Source: Gnetum montanum
Taxonomy: Eukaryota > Streptophyta > Gnetopsida > Gnetales > Gnetaceae
Length of the DNA: 64,000 nt
Reading direction: 5' to 3'
Assembly: GCA_015680685.1 (NCBI GenBank)
Contig: MNCI01035103.1
Coordinates: 48,132-112,131, forward strand
A program made the translations under genes and the position numbers. The notes under the pieces were generated by a model. That model was not told the origin of the DNA. It saw only the letters and a program-made list of their open reading frames with translations, and searched no databases. Shown here one piece after another: positions 36,103-46,313 of this stretch (position 1 is the stretch's first letter; each line of letters opens with the position of its first letter).

Positions 36103-36945
36103 TGATGAATTGTAGTTTGCTAGGACCTAATATTGAGTACACGATATCACCACTTGGGTAACAATATTATATACACGATATGATGATTCCTATATTAGCC
36201 TATAAATATAGTACTTAGGCACACAGGAAGGGAGTCATTAACTAGTCATTAAGATTCAAGAGTCTTTTTTATTAATTTTCAATTTTTTCCCAGGTGCATG
36301 CTCACAATGTGATGCTTGTAATTATACAAAACCTTTGTTCGAGTGTGACTTATTTAGACACACACACAACCAGAAATAAAGATCAAGATTACTCCATCAT
36401 TGTAGCATTCACTTAGCTTTTAATTACTTTAATTGTTAATTATTATTTATTATTTTCTTAGTTTATATTCCTTTATTATCGTTTACTATTTCTGTTGGTA
36501 ATGTTGAATGAGTACATCTTAATCCTGAACATTTAGGTGTAACTACTAGGTAACCTAGTAGTGTATCTACTAGTGCTTAAGTAATGTGCACTTGGTAATC
36601 CCAGAAGTAGTACATAAGGTCCAATATGTGTATGCATGATTAAGGATGAATGCTCATTGCACTTAAGCTAATTTAGATTTTACTTCATATTGCTTATTAG
36701 CTTAACCAAGATTATTTCTCATTATCTCTAGGAGTAGCCTAGTATTAGAAATCACATCATACACCTCATTCTAGACTAAACCATACGTGACAAAGTAAAT
36801 ACTAGTCTAGGTGTGAAGATAGCAAACTGTAATCAACGTATAACTATTTAGGTGCCACAACTAGACCATCTACGAAGTTTGACCGGATCGTGCATACATG
36901 CTTGTATTCATATAGTTGAGCGTAGGGGTACCTTGCTGCTCATCA
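36103..36945 (+). repeat. G1c 3' LTR
   Basis: TGATGAATTGTAG...GCTCATCA; aligns throughout with 26144-27000. U3 motifs have decayed to a mix of GATATC, AATATT and GATATG; a TATA box TATAAATATAG remains near 36204. Confidence 0.87.
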
Positions 36946-37332
36946 AAAGTGAAATGCATGAATATTAAATGCATCAAGAAAATATTAATCTATTCTCAAT
37001 GCTACAAGGATGATGAAAAAGGTTCATTTTTATTCCCATCACACTTCTATGCTTAGGTACATTAATGTTTGAACAAAGATCTGCACACACTCAGACTCCT
37101 ACTATGGATACTCAAAAAATATTCTAACTCGAAGAAAAACAAACTACAAGAGCTTTGCTATCTATAAAATTATATGAAAATCATGAGCTCAAGTGCTATA
37201 TTTATATACCAGCATATACCCTATGATATTGGATATCCAATAATGCATCCTAGGCTCTGATATCGAGTATCCGATATCAAGGCTCCAATATTGGGTACCC
37301 AATATTAGAGCCAGTCAAATTATGACTCATCA
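36946..37332 (-). repeat. Truncated G1-type LTR (U3/R part only)
   Basis: Minus-strand LTR start TGATGAGTCATAATTT at 37332; U3 with GATATC motifs and the 20-bp palindrome at 37287-37306, TATA near 37199, then R. It stops at the right edge of G1c and the missing half is not found left of G1c. On its right it abuts T1 integrase sequence. Confidence 0.72.
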
Positions 37333-38110
37333 ATTACAATAGGCTAAATTATAAGATAATGTTCCAATGGATTTCTTAATTCTAATGAAGTCTATCCATA
37401 AAGAAAATAGTAGGTAGTTATGCCAATTTTTAGGATTCCCTTTCGTTGATCTTTAAATGTAGAAGATAAGCTTCTTATTAGTTGACTTGGCCAACCCATT
37501 TCCTTGAGGATGGTAATTTGATGAGAAAAAAATAAATATTTATTTCATAGAAGTTCATCTTATAAATTCTTTAAACTAAAATATAGGGCCATTATCTAAC
37601 ACCAAAACTTCAAGCATACCAAAGTGCCTCAAGACTTGATCTTCAAGAAACCTAATCACATATGACACTAAGATTCTTTTTAGAGTTTTTGCTTCTAACC
37701 ACTTGGTAAAATAGTAAACTTATTACCATCTTTTGTAGGAGTAATCATGTAAATAAAATTTAAGTCACATTGCTGAAATGGCCTCTCTACAATTACTGGT
37801 TATAGCAGAGTGCTTGCTTTCTAGATTTTTGGCCCCATGAATTTAATATTTGTAACAACATTGGATCTTTGAGATTATATCTTGATACATTTTTTGCCAA
37901 TAAAATCTATAGCATAATATGTGTTGCATAGTGGATTTGGGTGAGTCATAAAAAAATTCATGTAATCATTAGTCAAACACATGCTCAATTTGGTTATTGC
38001 TAACATATTCCAATAAAACATCTCTAAAATCCTTTCTATATAAAATCCCATCTCTAACCATAAAATTATTTATGTTTTTAAGAAAATTTCTTCTTTGACA
38101 TGTAGCCAAT
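37333..38110 (-). pseudogene. pol: Decayed integrase of T1 (N-terminal and core)
   Basis: Minus strand: an N-terminal zinc-type part (about 38060-37850: VRDGILYRK, LHEFFYDSPK..MQHIL), the catalytic core with FTKWLEAK, VLDNGP (Asp retained) and YHPQGNGL (near 37500), then NWHNYLL.SLW and IKKSIG..SYNLAY at the truncation point. The C-terminal third is missing, cut by the G1 LTR fragment. Confidence 0.78.
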
Positions 38111-38299
38111 TATTTTATACTTTCCTTGAAGTAAAAAACTCTAAAATTTCATCATACCAATTTGCACCATGGGAATCTAAGGCACAAATTTTAGCTTCTT
38201 TAGCCATTATTTTGGCTAATCCCATTCCTTTAACTATTTTTCATAATTATAGGAAAAATTTAAACCTTTGGAGCCTACTATTAAAGTTTCTCTTTTAAA

Positions 38300-39190
38300 C
38301 CCAATCTCATTCTTAGCTAAGAATTGTTTAATAGCAAGCTTCATTATCATAACATGGATTAAAGTGCTTTCTAAATAATATTTAAAATACACTGATGCTT
38401 TAATCATGATGTATGCATAATTTTTAAAATTTGAGTAGTTTAATTTAGAACCTTTAAGTTGTTAACCAAAGAGTTCTATTGGTTCATCCTGACCATTCTT
38501 TTCTAAGTTAAAATAATAGTAATCAAATAACTGGAAGTAAATGAATATAGCTAGAAATCCTCATTTAATTTTTGTTTAACTAAACAGGGGGCTTCCTCAA
38601 TAATATTTTATTTAATTTTAACTAATGTTTTCTCTTATTCCAACATCTTCTTATCCTATAGATCCTTTTGAGTATGTACATCAAAGATTTGGTAATCTCA
38701 ATAAATCCTGGTATAAACTTTTTGATGAAATTTATTTTTCCAAAGAAAGATCTTAGGGACTTTTTATTGGTTGGATGTTCAATGTTTTGAATACCTTCAA
38801 TCCTTGCATTATCAATTTATATATCATTTTTGCCAATTATATGTCGTAATAATCTCCGAGAATTTACTCCAAAATTCCCTCTTTAGGATTCAAGTAATTA
38901 CCATAATCTTGACATTTATAGAAAATCTATTGAAGGTGACTAATATGATCTTATATTTATTTTGAGTCAACATTGATTTCATCCATTATGGGAAGTGGAT
39001 TTCTATCTTTTTTTGAGCTTTGTTTTCAATTTTGAAATCAATACATGGCATAATGTAGCCACTCTTCTTTCTCACAAGTACAAGATTGGCTTTCCAAACT
39101 AAATATTAGAGAAGATATATAATTTTGGCCTATAATAGATTTTTGATTTCAGCTTATATATCTAGTTCAAAAGATGGGTTAAACTTCCTT
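38300..39190 (-). pseudogene. pol: Decayed RT and RNase H of T1, palm deleted
   Basis: RT fingers near 39180-38970 (FNPSFELDI, IKNLL.AKIIYLL, CIDFKIENKA, then PLPIMDEI). This runs almost directly into sequence that normally follows the YxDD loop (NVDSK.I.DHISHLQ, YGNYLNPK), so the catalytic palm is missing. The thumb follows (KINFIKKFIPGFIEITK, about 38760-38700). RNase H follows at about 38560-38300 (ELNYSNF.., YLES, LA..FLAKNEIG..RE). RT activity is impossible. Confidence 0.75.
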
Positions 39191-39639
39191 TACTTTTGTC
39201 TTACCACATTACAATCTTTCATTAATGGAATTTTGTGAGTTATCACATTAGGCCTAAATGTTCTAAGGTCGTTGTAAGACTAAGCAAAATTACCCAAATT
39301 ATCCTTTATCAAGGGTAATATTTTTTTCAAAAATTAAGATCATTTCCTTTAGTCATATTCAACATTCTTAGCTTTTCTATGGATCCTAGGTTTACTAATT
39401 TATAAGCTTGATCATCTAGATTCTAAACATCCATTCCTTTAAGTAATCTTCTCTTAAACTCATGCTCATAATAAACTACCTTTTTGGAATAAAATTTTGT
39501 ATAAGCTTTGATGCAGCTTCTTGTCTAAATGTAACTTTATTCTTAAATTATTCCTTATTATTTAACAATCTAAGTAATTTATTATTATTTTCAAACGCTT
39601 GGAAGTGCTCCACATTATTAGGAACTGAAGGTTGATGCT

Positions 39640-40075
39640 CAAATTTGATTATATCTCTTCTATATTTTTTAATTCTTTTTGAATCTAGTGCTAAGGCCAC
39701 TATAGCTAACTCATCTATTAATTAGTTGTCTTATCTACATATATGCTTTATCTTATACTACTTAAATTGGTCTAAAAAGTTATTTATATTATATGGCCTG
39801 AAAAATGGACATTTTACTAAAGAATTACCTTTAACTTGTTCATAAATAATCCTAGGATCTCCTTTAATGAAAATTATTTTAATCACTTTTTCTAGAGACT
39901 TTATAATTCTGATACATAATGCTTTGTATTTAGCCTTATTATTCATGCATAATAATGATAGATGAATATCTTTAAAAATTTTCTAAGAATTATTATTCCC
40001 TAAGACTATTCTATCTCCAGCTCCTTTTGAATTACAAGATCCATTGAAATACAATTCTCATTTTCCATCACTTTG
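39640..40075 (-). pseudogene. Archaeal-type RNase H (aRH) of T1, upstream of RT
   Basis: Starts with ELYFNGSCNSKGAGDRIVL near 40070-40010, where the first catalytic Asp of the family (usually YFDGS) is Asn. Then NNKAKYKALCIRIIKSLEK and IFIKGDPRIIYEQVKG (39758-39946), and the C-terminal helix D..IDELAIVALALDSKR near 39700-39660. This is the RVT_3-type RNase H known from Tat-group plant elements. In well-known Tat elements (Ogre, Retand) it lies between RNase H and integrase; here it lies between protease and RT. Confidence 0.78.
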
Positions 40076-40185
40076 AATTTCTTCTTTCTCTAGAACTTGA
40101 ACTTCTCTACGAAAACATACTTCTATTTTAATATCTTTGGTCTCAAAGAAATTGTTCTTTCCATTACAAGTAATATTCTTGATCA

Positions 40186-40563
40186 TCAAGGACTTAATGC
40201 ATATATATATATATATATAGGCTCTCCCTTCCATGGAAACCACATGTGCAAATAATCTATTGATATATATCCAACAAAACTTTTACTCCAACTTTGACTT
40301 AAGATGAGACTATATGAATCTAGGATATTAGCTACTTGAATGGTTATTCTACTCCTAATTTGAGGTTTTGAATCAATTTGGATTAATGCATTTGGTAATT
40401 GTCCTACAATTTTTACCTTGCTCTTATCTAGTTGGACAATCTTCTTGTTGGACTGTTCTAGTGATAATTCTAATTGCTTACATATGGATAACCATATAAT
40501 GGTTGATTTAGCCCCTGAATCAACTAAACAATTGTGCATATATTTACCATTCAACTTCATCAT
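40186..40563 (-). pseudogene. pol: Aspartic protease of T1 (125 codons open)
   Basis: Unusually long open stretch. NCLVDSGAKSTIIWLS carries the intact catalytic DSGA at about 40525-40507. Downstream VGQLPNALIQIDS and SYSLILSQSW fit a retropepsin fold (the latter in place of the usual ILGRPWL). The C-terminal end is altered by an (AT) microsatellite at 40201-40219. Confidence 0.8.
40201..40219. repeat. (AT)n microsatellite
   Basis: About nine AT units inside the 3' end of the T1 protease remnant. Confidence 0.95.
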
Positions 40564-41149
40564 AAGAAGAAATGAAGGATCTTATTTGTTTGCAATACAA
40601 GGATATTTAGAATTTACTATTTCATCTTCATTGCAAACTTAATTTCATATAGATTCTCCAACCTTCTTCTTTGCCTTGACGAATGCTAAAACTTTATTAG
40701 AAAACAACATAGCTATTTCTTATTTTCTAGGATGAAAAAAACATAGTTGTTTAATAACTCATTATCAAATTCAATGTCAAGAAAATTAGAAACAACTACA
40801 TTGTTTTTATCCTTGGAATTTGCTAAATTGATGTCTTAATGTCTATGTTTCCTATTATTCTTTTCTTTTTTATTTTAAGTTTAGCTAGCACTTTTTCTAA
40901 TTTAACTACCTTGTTAGATAATTTCTTTTTTAGCTTTCCTTTATCAAAATCATCATTTACTTGATCTTGATCATTGTGAATGTTAGCAAGAAATGCTTTG
41001 AATTGCATTATATTCTATAAAGAAACTAGCACTTTTTGTTCACTTTTCAATGTTCTAGTGATCTCTTCATTGACCAAGTTTAATTATTTCTCTAATTTAA
41101 TAACCTTGGTAAAGAAATCATTCAAAGTTACTAGATTTGGGGTTCTTCT

Positions 41150-41882
41150 CATCTAGATTAAAATTCTTGGATTGATAGCATTTAAGTAATTATCTCTATG
41201 CACTTCTTCTGAAGGTTTATATTGCCTTAGAAACAATGCATAAATTTTTTGGAACTTAATATGAAATTCCTTGACTAATTATTTAAACTCTTATATGGCT
41301 TAGACTAACCCATAATATAGTACTATTGATTAATTTGATTGTCAAATTGAGCTAAGAACATATTTATCATGTCATTCCAACTAGGATACTATTGTTTAGC
41401 AAATTAGAATACCAAATTTCAGCCATATCTTTTAAGTTTTCTACAAATAGCCTGCAAGCTTGGTCTTGATGTTTGAAATTTACATGTGCTAGAGCTAGCT
41501 CAAAAAAATGAACATATTCTTCAATTAAGTAAGATTTTCTAGGGATATAAGGCTTAGGTAGATACTTGTACACTACCTTTGAAATATCATGGGAGTTTAA
41601 GAATCTCAGTAGTATGGCTCCCTACTAAGGATTTACTAGTAATGGAATTGCCATGTTGAAATTCCTTCTCATTATTAAGCACCTAGAATTTCCTCCTATT
41701 ATCTTTAAGAGTGGTAACCCAAATATAAGAGGTGTCTTCCTAGACCTTCTAGTTTTTATTCCACTACTTTTCCTTGATTCAGAAACATTTTTCTTCTCTT
41801 CCTCTAATGAATGGTCAATCTTATAATCAAAGTACTCACTAGGACTTTTAAATTCATTAGATTTATTAAGTTGTTTACTCAT
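41150..41882 (-). pseudogene. gag: Decayed gag of T1
   Basis: The 85-codon N-terminal part (41625-41882) starts with MSKQLNKSNEFKSPSEYFDY and is highly charged. The capsid-like part (41367-41573) has FELALAHVNFKHQDQACRLFVENL and AEIWYSNLL, the usual Retrotrans_gag pattern. A charged coiled segment continues to about 40820. No zinc knuckle is visible. Confidence 0.7.
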
Positions 41883-41934
41883 GAACTAACAACTAATTCT
41901 TATCATCTCTATAGCACCTAAAAGAACTATTGGT

Positions 41935-42370
41935 ACATAGGATTGTTTCAGTTCATTACATTAGGAGGCTTATGTGAAAGAATGATTATAAGGATGCTTC
42001 ATCAAGCTAATATTCAGCTCTACATGATGCACCTTACCACTTACTAATCTCAATTAAAATGAAATGCACATGTGTGAGATATGTAAGCCTTTTTGGACCT
42101 AGATTAAGCTCTAACATGGATTGTATAATTCATTTATAGAGTTGATTTCTAAGTCAACAAACTAGTAGTATATTGCTCTTCATTATTGCTAATGTGGTAA
42201 ATGAAGTTTTTCTTTTCTATGAACTTGAAAATTTTCATCTAGATGCTAACATGATACATGCTAACATCACATTGCTGACATGGTAGATGAAGCATGTTGG
42301 CTATGGATGAAAAAGTAAGCTTCAACTAGATATTAATGTGGCACAAGCTAACATGTTACATGAGGGTCAT
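41935..42370 (-). repeat. T1 5' LTR remnant
   Basis: Aligns in the same orientation with 25600-26100 of the T1 3' LTR (shared TTCATTACATT.GGAGG, AACTAGTAGTATATT.CTCTT). On the minus strand this is the U3 side of the LTR, yet gag follows it almost at once, so the rest of the LTR and leader appear deleted. S1 cuts it at 42371. Confidence 0.6.
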
Positions 42371-43465
42371 TGAACTTAGAAGAAAGGGATGAATAAGTTC
42401 CCCAACATAAAAATTAATTAGCTAATGCACACACCAATTTTAACATGGTTTCCCAACTTGGATAGTCCACACTCAAATAGTAGTTCGCTAGCACACCTCC
42501 AGACTTTGTTACTCTAAAATGTGGTTTCAAGGGCACCACATCCTATACAAGCTCAAAGATTGGCTCTAGAGTAATTCATTGAAATGAATCTACAAAACTT
42601 TGCAAGCTCCCAATAAGTTTAGAATGTGGTTTCTAGGATCCCACAACCTTTACAACTTGAGCTCCACTCCAAAGTATTGCAGCACTACACCAACACTCAA
42701 TCCCATAGGATCTCAACAAGCTCAAGTAAGATGCCTTCCCACAAGAAGCACATCAACCTGGTAGGGCAATAAGAGAGAACCAAGAATTATAAGGAAAGGA
42801 TGAAACTAATTCTGTTGATCATTGTACATTGAGTTATAGCTCACATTTACCACTTAGAATAGATAAATGATAGTACGATGAGGAATACTAACAAGAAAAT
42901 AATGTATACAATGATTGCTTGATAATGATACTTAATAGTAAAAAAATGCTTGCACATTTTTCAATGGAATGAATTCTTCTTGTAGCTAACATGCTTTTGA
43001 AATCACCTTGGAATTTATGTAATGGCTATCTAATAGTTACTAAAAGCATCTTCTTTGAGCTTCACATGCCTTTTTATAGTGGACCTTTATTCTGGAAAGG
43101 CATCTTCTCCACAAGAAAGATGTCTTTGAGGAGATGCCTTCATGAAGACATCTTTCTCACTAAAAATACATTTTCTACTTTTCAAAGTCATCTTTGTCTA
43201 AGAAATATTTAATTTGGCAAAGAAATTTGTTGTTTCTTGGATACATCTTTCTTGAGATTCCTTTGCACTTTGAAATATTTGTTCCTTGTTCTTGCTCTTA
43301 AATTTTCGCATGCTTCCTTGAGATTTTGACATCTTTCTTGAGATTCCTTTGCACTTTAAAATCTTCATTCCTTTTCCTTGCTCTTAGATCTTTAAACACA
43401 ACAATCACACAAACCTCATTTATTTTTCATTTTCCTTAAGGTTTTGACATATCAAAGGGTCAACA
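42371..43465 (-). repeat. S1 3' LTR
   Basis: On the minus strand starts TGTTGACCCTTTGATATGTC and ends at 42371 near CTTCTAAGTTCA. 1,095 bp. Aligns with 63623-64000 and with the solo LTR at 22251. A polypurine tract lies at its right. Confidence 0.82.
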
Positions 43466-43478
43466 ATCTCCCCTTTTT
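43466..43478 (-). other. Polypurine tract of S1
   Basis: Minus strand AAAAAGGGGAGAT followed by TGTTGACC, the classic copia arrangement. Confidence 0.85.
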
Positions 43479-45339
43479 GGTGATGTTCAAAACTTAAGAA
43501 AATGGGTTATTAGACATGTAAATATCCAAATAACCATAACTATTCTCTTCCCCTATTTGAATAGCATAAAAAATGAACAAATGAAAACCTAGAAAGTAGC
43601 ATAGAAGCAAACAAATTTCCATTAAGAGCTACCCCTTATCTATAAAGCACAACAAAGCCTTTCAAATGGTATGTAAAAGAAATAAAGCTTAAAGTCCAAA
43701 CTTTAACCCTTGAAGATCAAGTAACCTATCTCTAAACCAATAAGTCATTAGTAACAAATAAACCAATATATTATCACCCAATACTCTAGTCCTTGTGAAA
43801 CATCAACAAAAAGATAAAGAGCAGCACTTTCATGACAAGTGGAAAAACATGCCTATTCAACTTTTAAGGCAAATCAACACACCTAATTATGATAAATATA
43901 TAAAAATATCAAACACAACCAATCATTTATTTTTAAAAAAAATCATAAGCTAATATATGATAATTATGTTGAGTACAAAAATAGCATATACCTCTTTTCT
44001 TACCAAAAGAGATTATGAATACCTTGTCTAGTTCCAATCTACCATTGTGAGTACTTGAGATCTCTAAGATGAGTACTTGTCAACTTATATTTGCAAGAAG
44101 GACCTTAGGACTTAAAAAGATACATTCTCAACATACAAAATATCAGACATATAAATCTTAACAAGAAGGTTATAAAGCAATTTGTATATATCCATGCCCA
44201 TTTTAAATATTAGCACCAAGAAAGACATCAGAAGGTAAAATGTTCAAAAGATATCTCGAGAAAAATTAACTCATACTTTTTCCTTGGATACTTTACTATA
44301 CACTAGAATGAATAGTCCTTTTTTGCTCATTTTTCATTGTGGGTGTTGGAGTGGAAAGTCCTACTACGTGAATGTCTTTTGAAAAAAGTCTCAAATAACT
44401 CCCCCAGACTAGTGGCGTTTAAGATGATAACTATTCATGAGGGTCTCTCCCTGACCACATGCTTGTATTTCTTCCTAGTCTCTTTGCTCATAATGCATCT
44501 ATTGCAGAGATATTTGTAACTCCTCTGAGCCTTTTAGGATCTTCATGTTGCATTTAAATTGTAAGATCAAGTGTGGAGACCAAGGTCTTCCATTAGTGAA
44601 CAACAAATATGCAAATATTTTTAAGATACTTAACAAGGAATACATTTTGATTACATTAAAGGTGCCAAATCAAATGCTTCAAAAATATCCTAAAAGAAAT
44701 TGGACTTTATGATTTTAGAGGAAAGAAACAATGGCATATCATATGGAACATAATACATATATGTTTAAATAGAAATGAATGATCAACAAAGGGCTTTTGA
44801 TTCATGAATTACAATCAAGAATTTTAACCCACTTGAAACCAATACCTTCTAGTTAAGAGCATGATTTATTAATAAAAACTTTACAAGCAGTGCAAGCTAG
44901 GTATTAAAATGAATTGCAAGATCAAGGATTTTTTTTTATTTCCAAAGATTTCCAATACCTTATCATAACAATAAATTAATCTAGTTTAATCTCATTACAT
45001 AAAGAAATAATAATTATACCTATACTTACCATTACATACCTTGCATGTTGATGGAGAATGAAGGTGTCTAGAGAGCTAGAGAATGAGATTCCTCTTTCGA
45101 GGTTTCTCTTCTTGGATAGATTTCTTCAAATTTCAAGGGTTGGCTTCGTGTCATGAAATTGTTGGAGATAGAATTCTCATTCTCATGTTCCTTCCTCTTG
45201 ATTCTTCATTCTTTTTGAAATTCCTTATTCTTTTAAGTTGTCTAATATTTCTTGACTCCTCTCTAAATCATCTTCCTATCCATTTTACCCTATGAAAAAT
45301 CCTTTCTCGGCACATTCAAATGAGATCAAGAATTCATAT
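43479..45339 (-). other. 3' noncoding part of S1
   Basis: No pol domain or conserved ORF recognised on either strand. The right end (45200-45339) continues the gag C-terminal frame of 52695 across the G1d insertion; the rest I cannot assign. Confidence 0.5.
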
Positions 45340-45344
45340 GATAT

Positions 45345-46195
45345 TGATGAGACGCGATATGCACAAGCCATGATATCGTATCCCCTGCGATATTGCATAC
45401 ATGATATCGCGTCCTTCCCCACGATATCACGTACGTGATATCACGGTCCGCCACCATATCTATAAATAAGAGGTGGCACTCCCTTCATTTCCCGATCCTG
45501 GCTAGAAGTAGCGAAGCTCTAGCAATTTGAACACTCCAAAGTTAGATTAATTTCCCATGTGCCCGCAGTAGGAGTCCTAGAGTGAATGGCTCTTTATTCG
45601 AGCAACTTTGTAACCTGAACACAAGTTGTGTACGAAAATAAAGACGAACTTTATTGGATAAACCTTGCAGTACATGGTTTTATTTTGTTTTTATTTATTG
45701 CTTTCCTAGCGTGTACGAGTACGAAATGATTACGAGCATCTACGGATGTGTATGGCTAGTCAAGGAATCGGCTGCTCATCGCAATGCGTGAGTACGACTT
45801 GATTATGAGCATTGGACTACTTGGTAACCCAGTAGCGTATTCCAAGATCTGTGCTTGCTAATCCTAGTGGTAGTCCAATGTGTACGGCTGGTCAAGGAAT
45901 CGGCTACTCATCGCTAGGCTAGANCAGACTTAGGAAATTAGTTAGAGTTAGTTAGTTTCTCAACCCTTTCCCTCATAGCTTAGGAGATAAACCGAAAAAT
46001 ACCAAGAAAATCATATACCTCAGACTTGCTTAACCATACATCATGACACATACAAGCAAGCCTGGGAAGACAACGAATGATTAACCCTAAGTGTTCCTTA
46101 TGGCATTTAGGCATTTAGTCTACGGAGTTTGACTGGATCACGTGTGCTACGCTTGTTTCATATGGTTGAGTGTAGGGGTACCTCGCCACTCATCA
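45345..46195 (+). repeat. G1d 5' LTR
   Basis: TGATGAGACGCG...GCCACTCATCA. Six GATAT-type motifs at 45356, 45372, 45389, 45403, 45423 and 45437, the last two joined in the palindrome GATATCACGTACGTGATATC, then TATAAATAAG at 45461. About 222 bp shorter than the 3' LTR; the missing part coincides with the single N at 45924. Confidence 0.92.
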
Positions 46196-46196
46196 T

Positions 46197-46214
46197 TGGC
46201 ACCGTTGCTAGGGA
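46197..46214 (+). other. tRNA-Asp primer-binding site (G1d)
   Basis: TGGCACCGTTGCTAGGGA, one base after the LTR. It matches the complement of the plant tRNA-Asp 3' end (TGGCGCCGTTGCCGGGGA) at 15 of 18 bases, and all three differences are C-to-T/G-to-A changes at CpG sites. Confidence 0.85.
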
Positions 46215-46313
46215 CTAAGTGTTTTTACGCCAATAGAACATAAGGGATATCACTCACATTATTGTGAGCTTTAATGAACCTTTGGATTAATCAGTTAATT
46301 AAGAACATAAATA

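Larger units (their letters stand above)
26144..36945 (+). mobile_element. G1c: pol-less Ty3/gypsy-type element (gag + ORF2)
   Basis: LTRs 26144-27000 and 36103-36945, primer site after the first and polypurine tract before the second. Flanks AATGT (26139-26143) and AAAGT (36946-36950) are a plausible one-mismatch TSD. The interior holds gag, noncoding region, 17-nt motif, internal promoter-like block and ORF2. The only large insertion is the solo T LTR 29299-31835; removing it with one TSD copy leaves about 8.26 kb. No protease or other pol domain is seen, as in G1a. Confidence 0.88.
24119..42370 (-). mobile_element. T1: Tat-like Ty3/gypsy element, split by G1c
   Basis: Minus-strand element in two pieces: left piece 24119-26143 (3' LTR) and right piece 37333-42370 (5' LTR remnant, gag, protease, aRH, RT, RNase H, integrase). 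Between them lie G1c (26144-36945) and a truncated G1 LTR (36946-37332). The C-terminal integrase, polypurine tract and primer site are not visible. The archaeal-type second RNase H is the hallmark of the Tat group. S1 interrupts the 5' LTR at 42371, so its outer end lies beyond the window. Confidence 0.72.

Noticed and set aside
46197-46214. Match to a tRNA-Asp end
   Set aside because: Only the 3' complement is present, directly after an LTR; it is a primer-binding site, not a tRNA gene.
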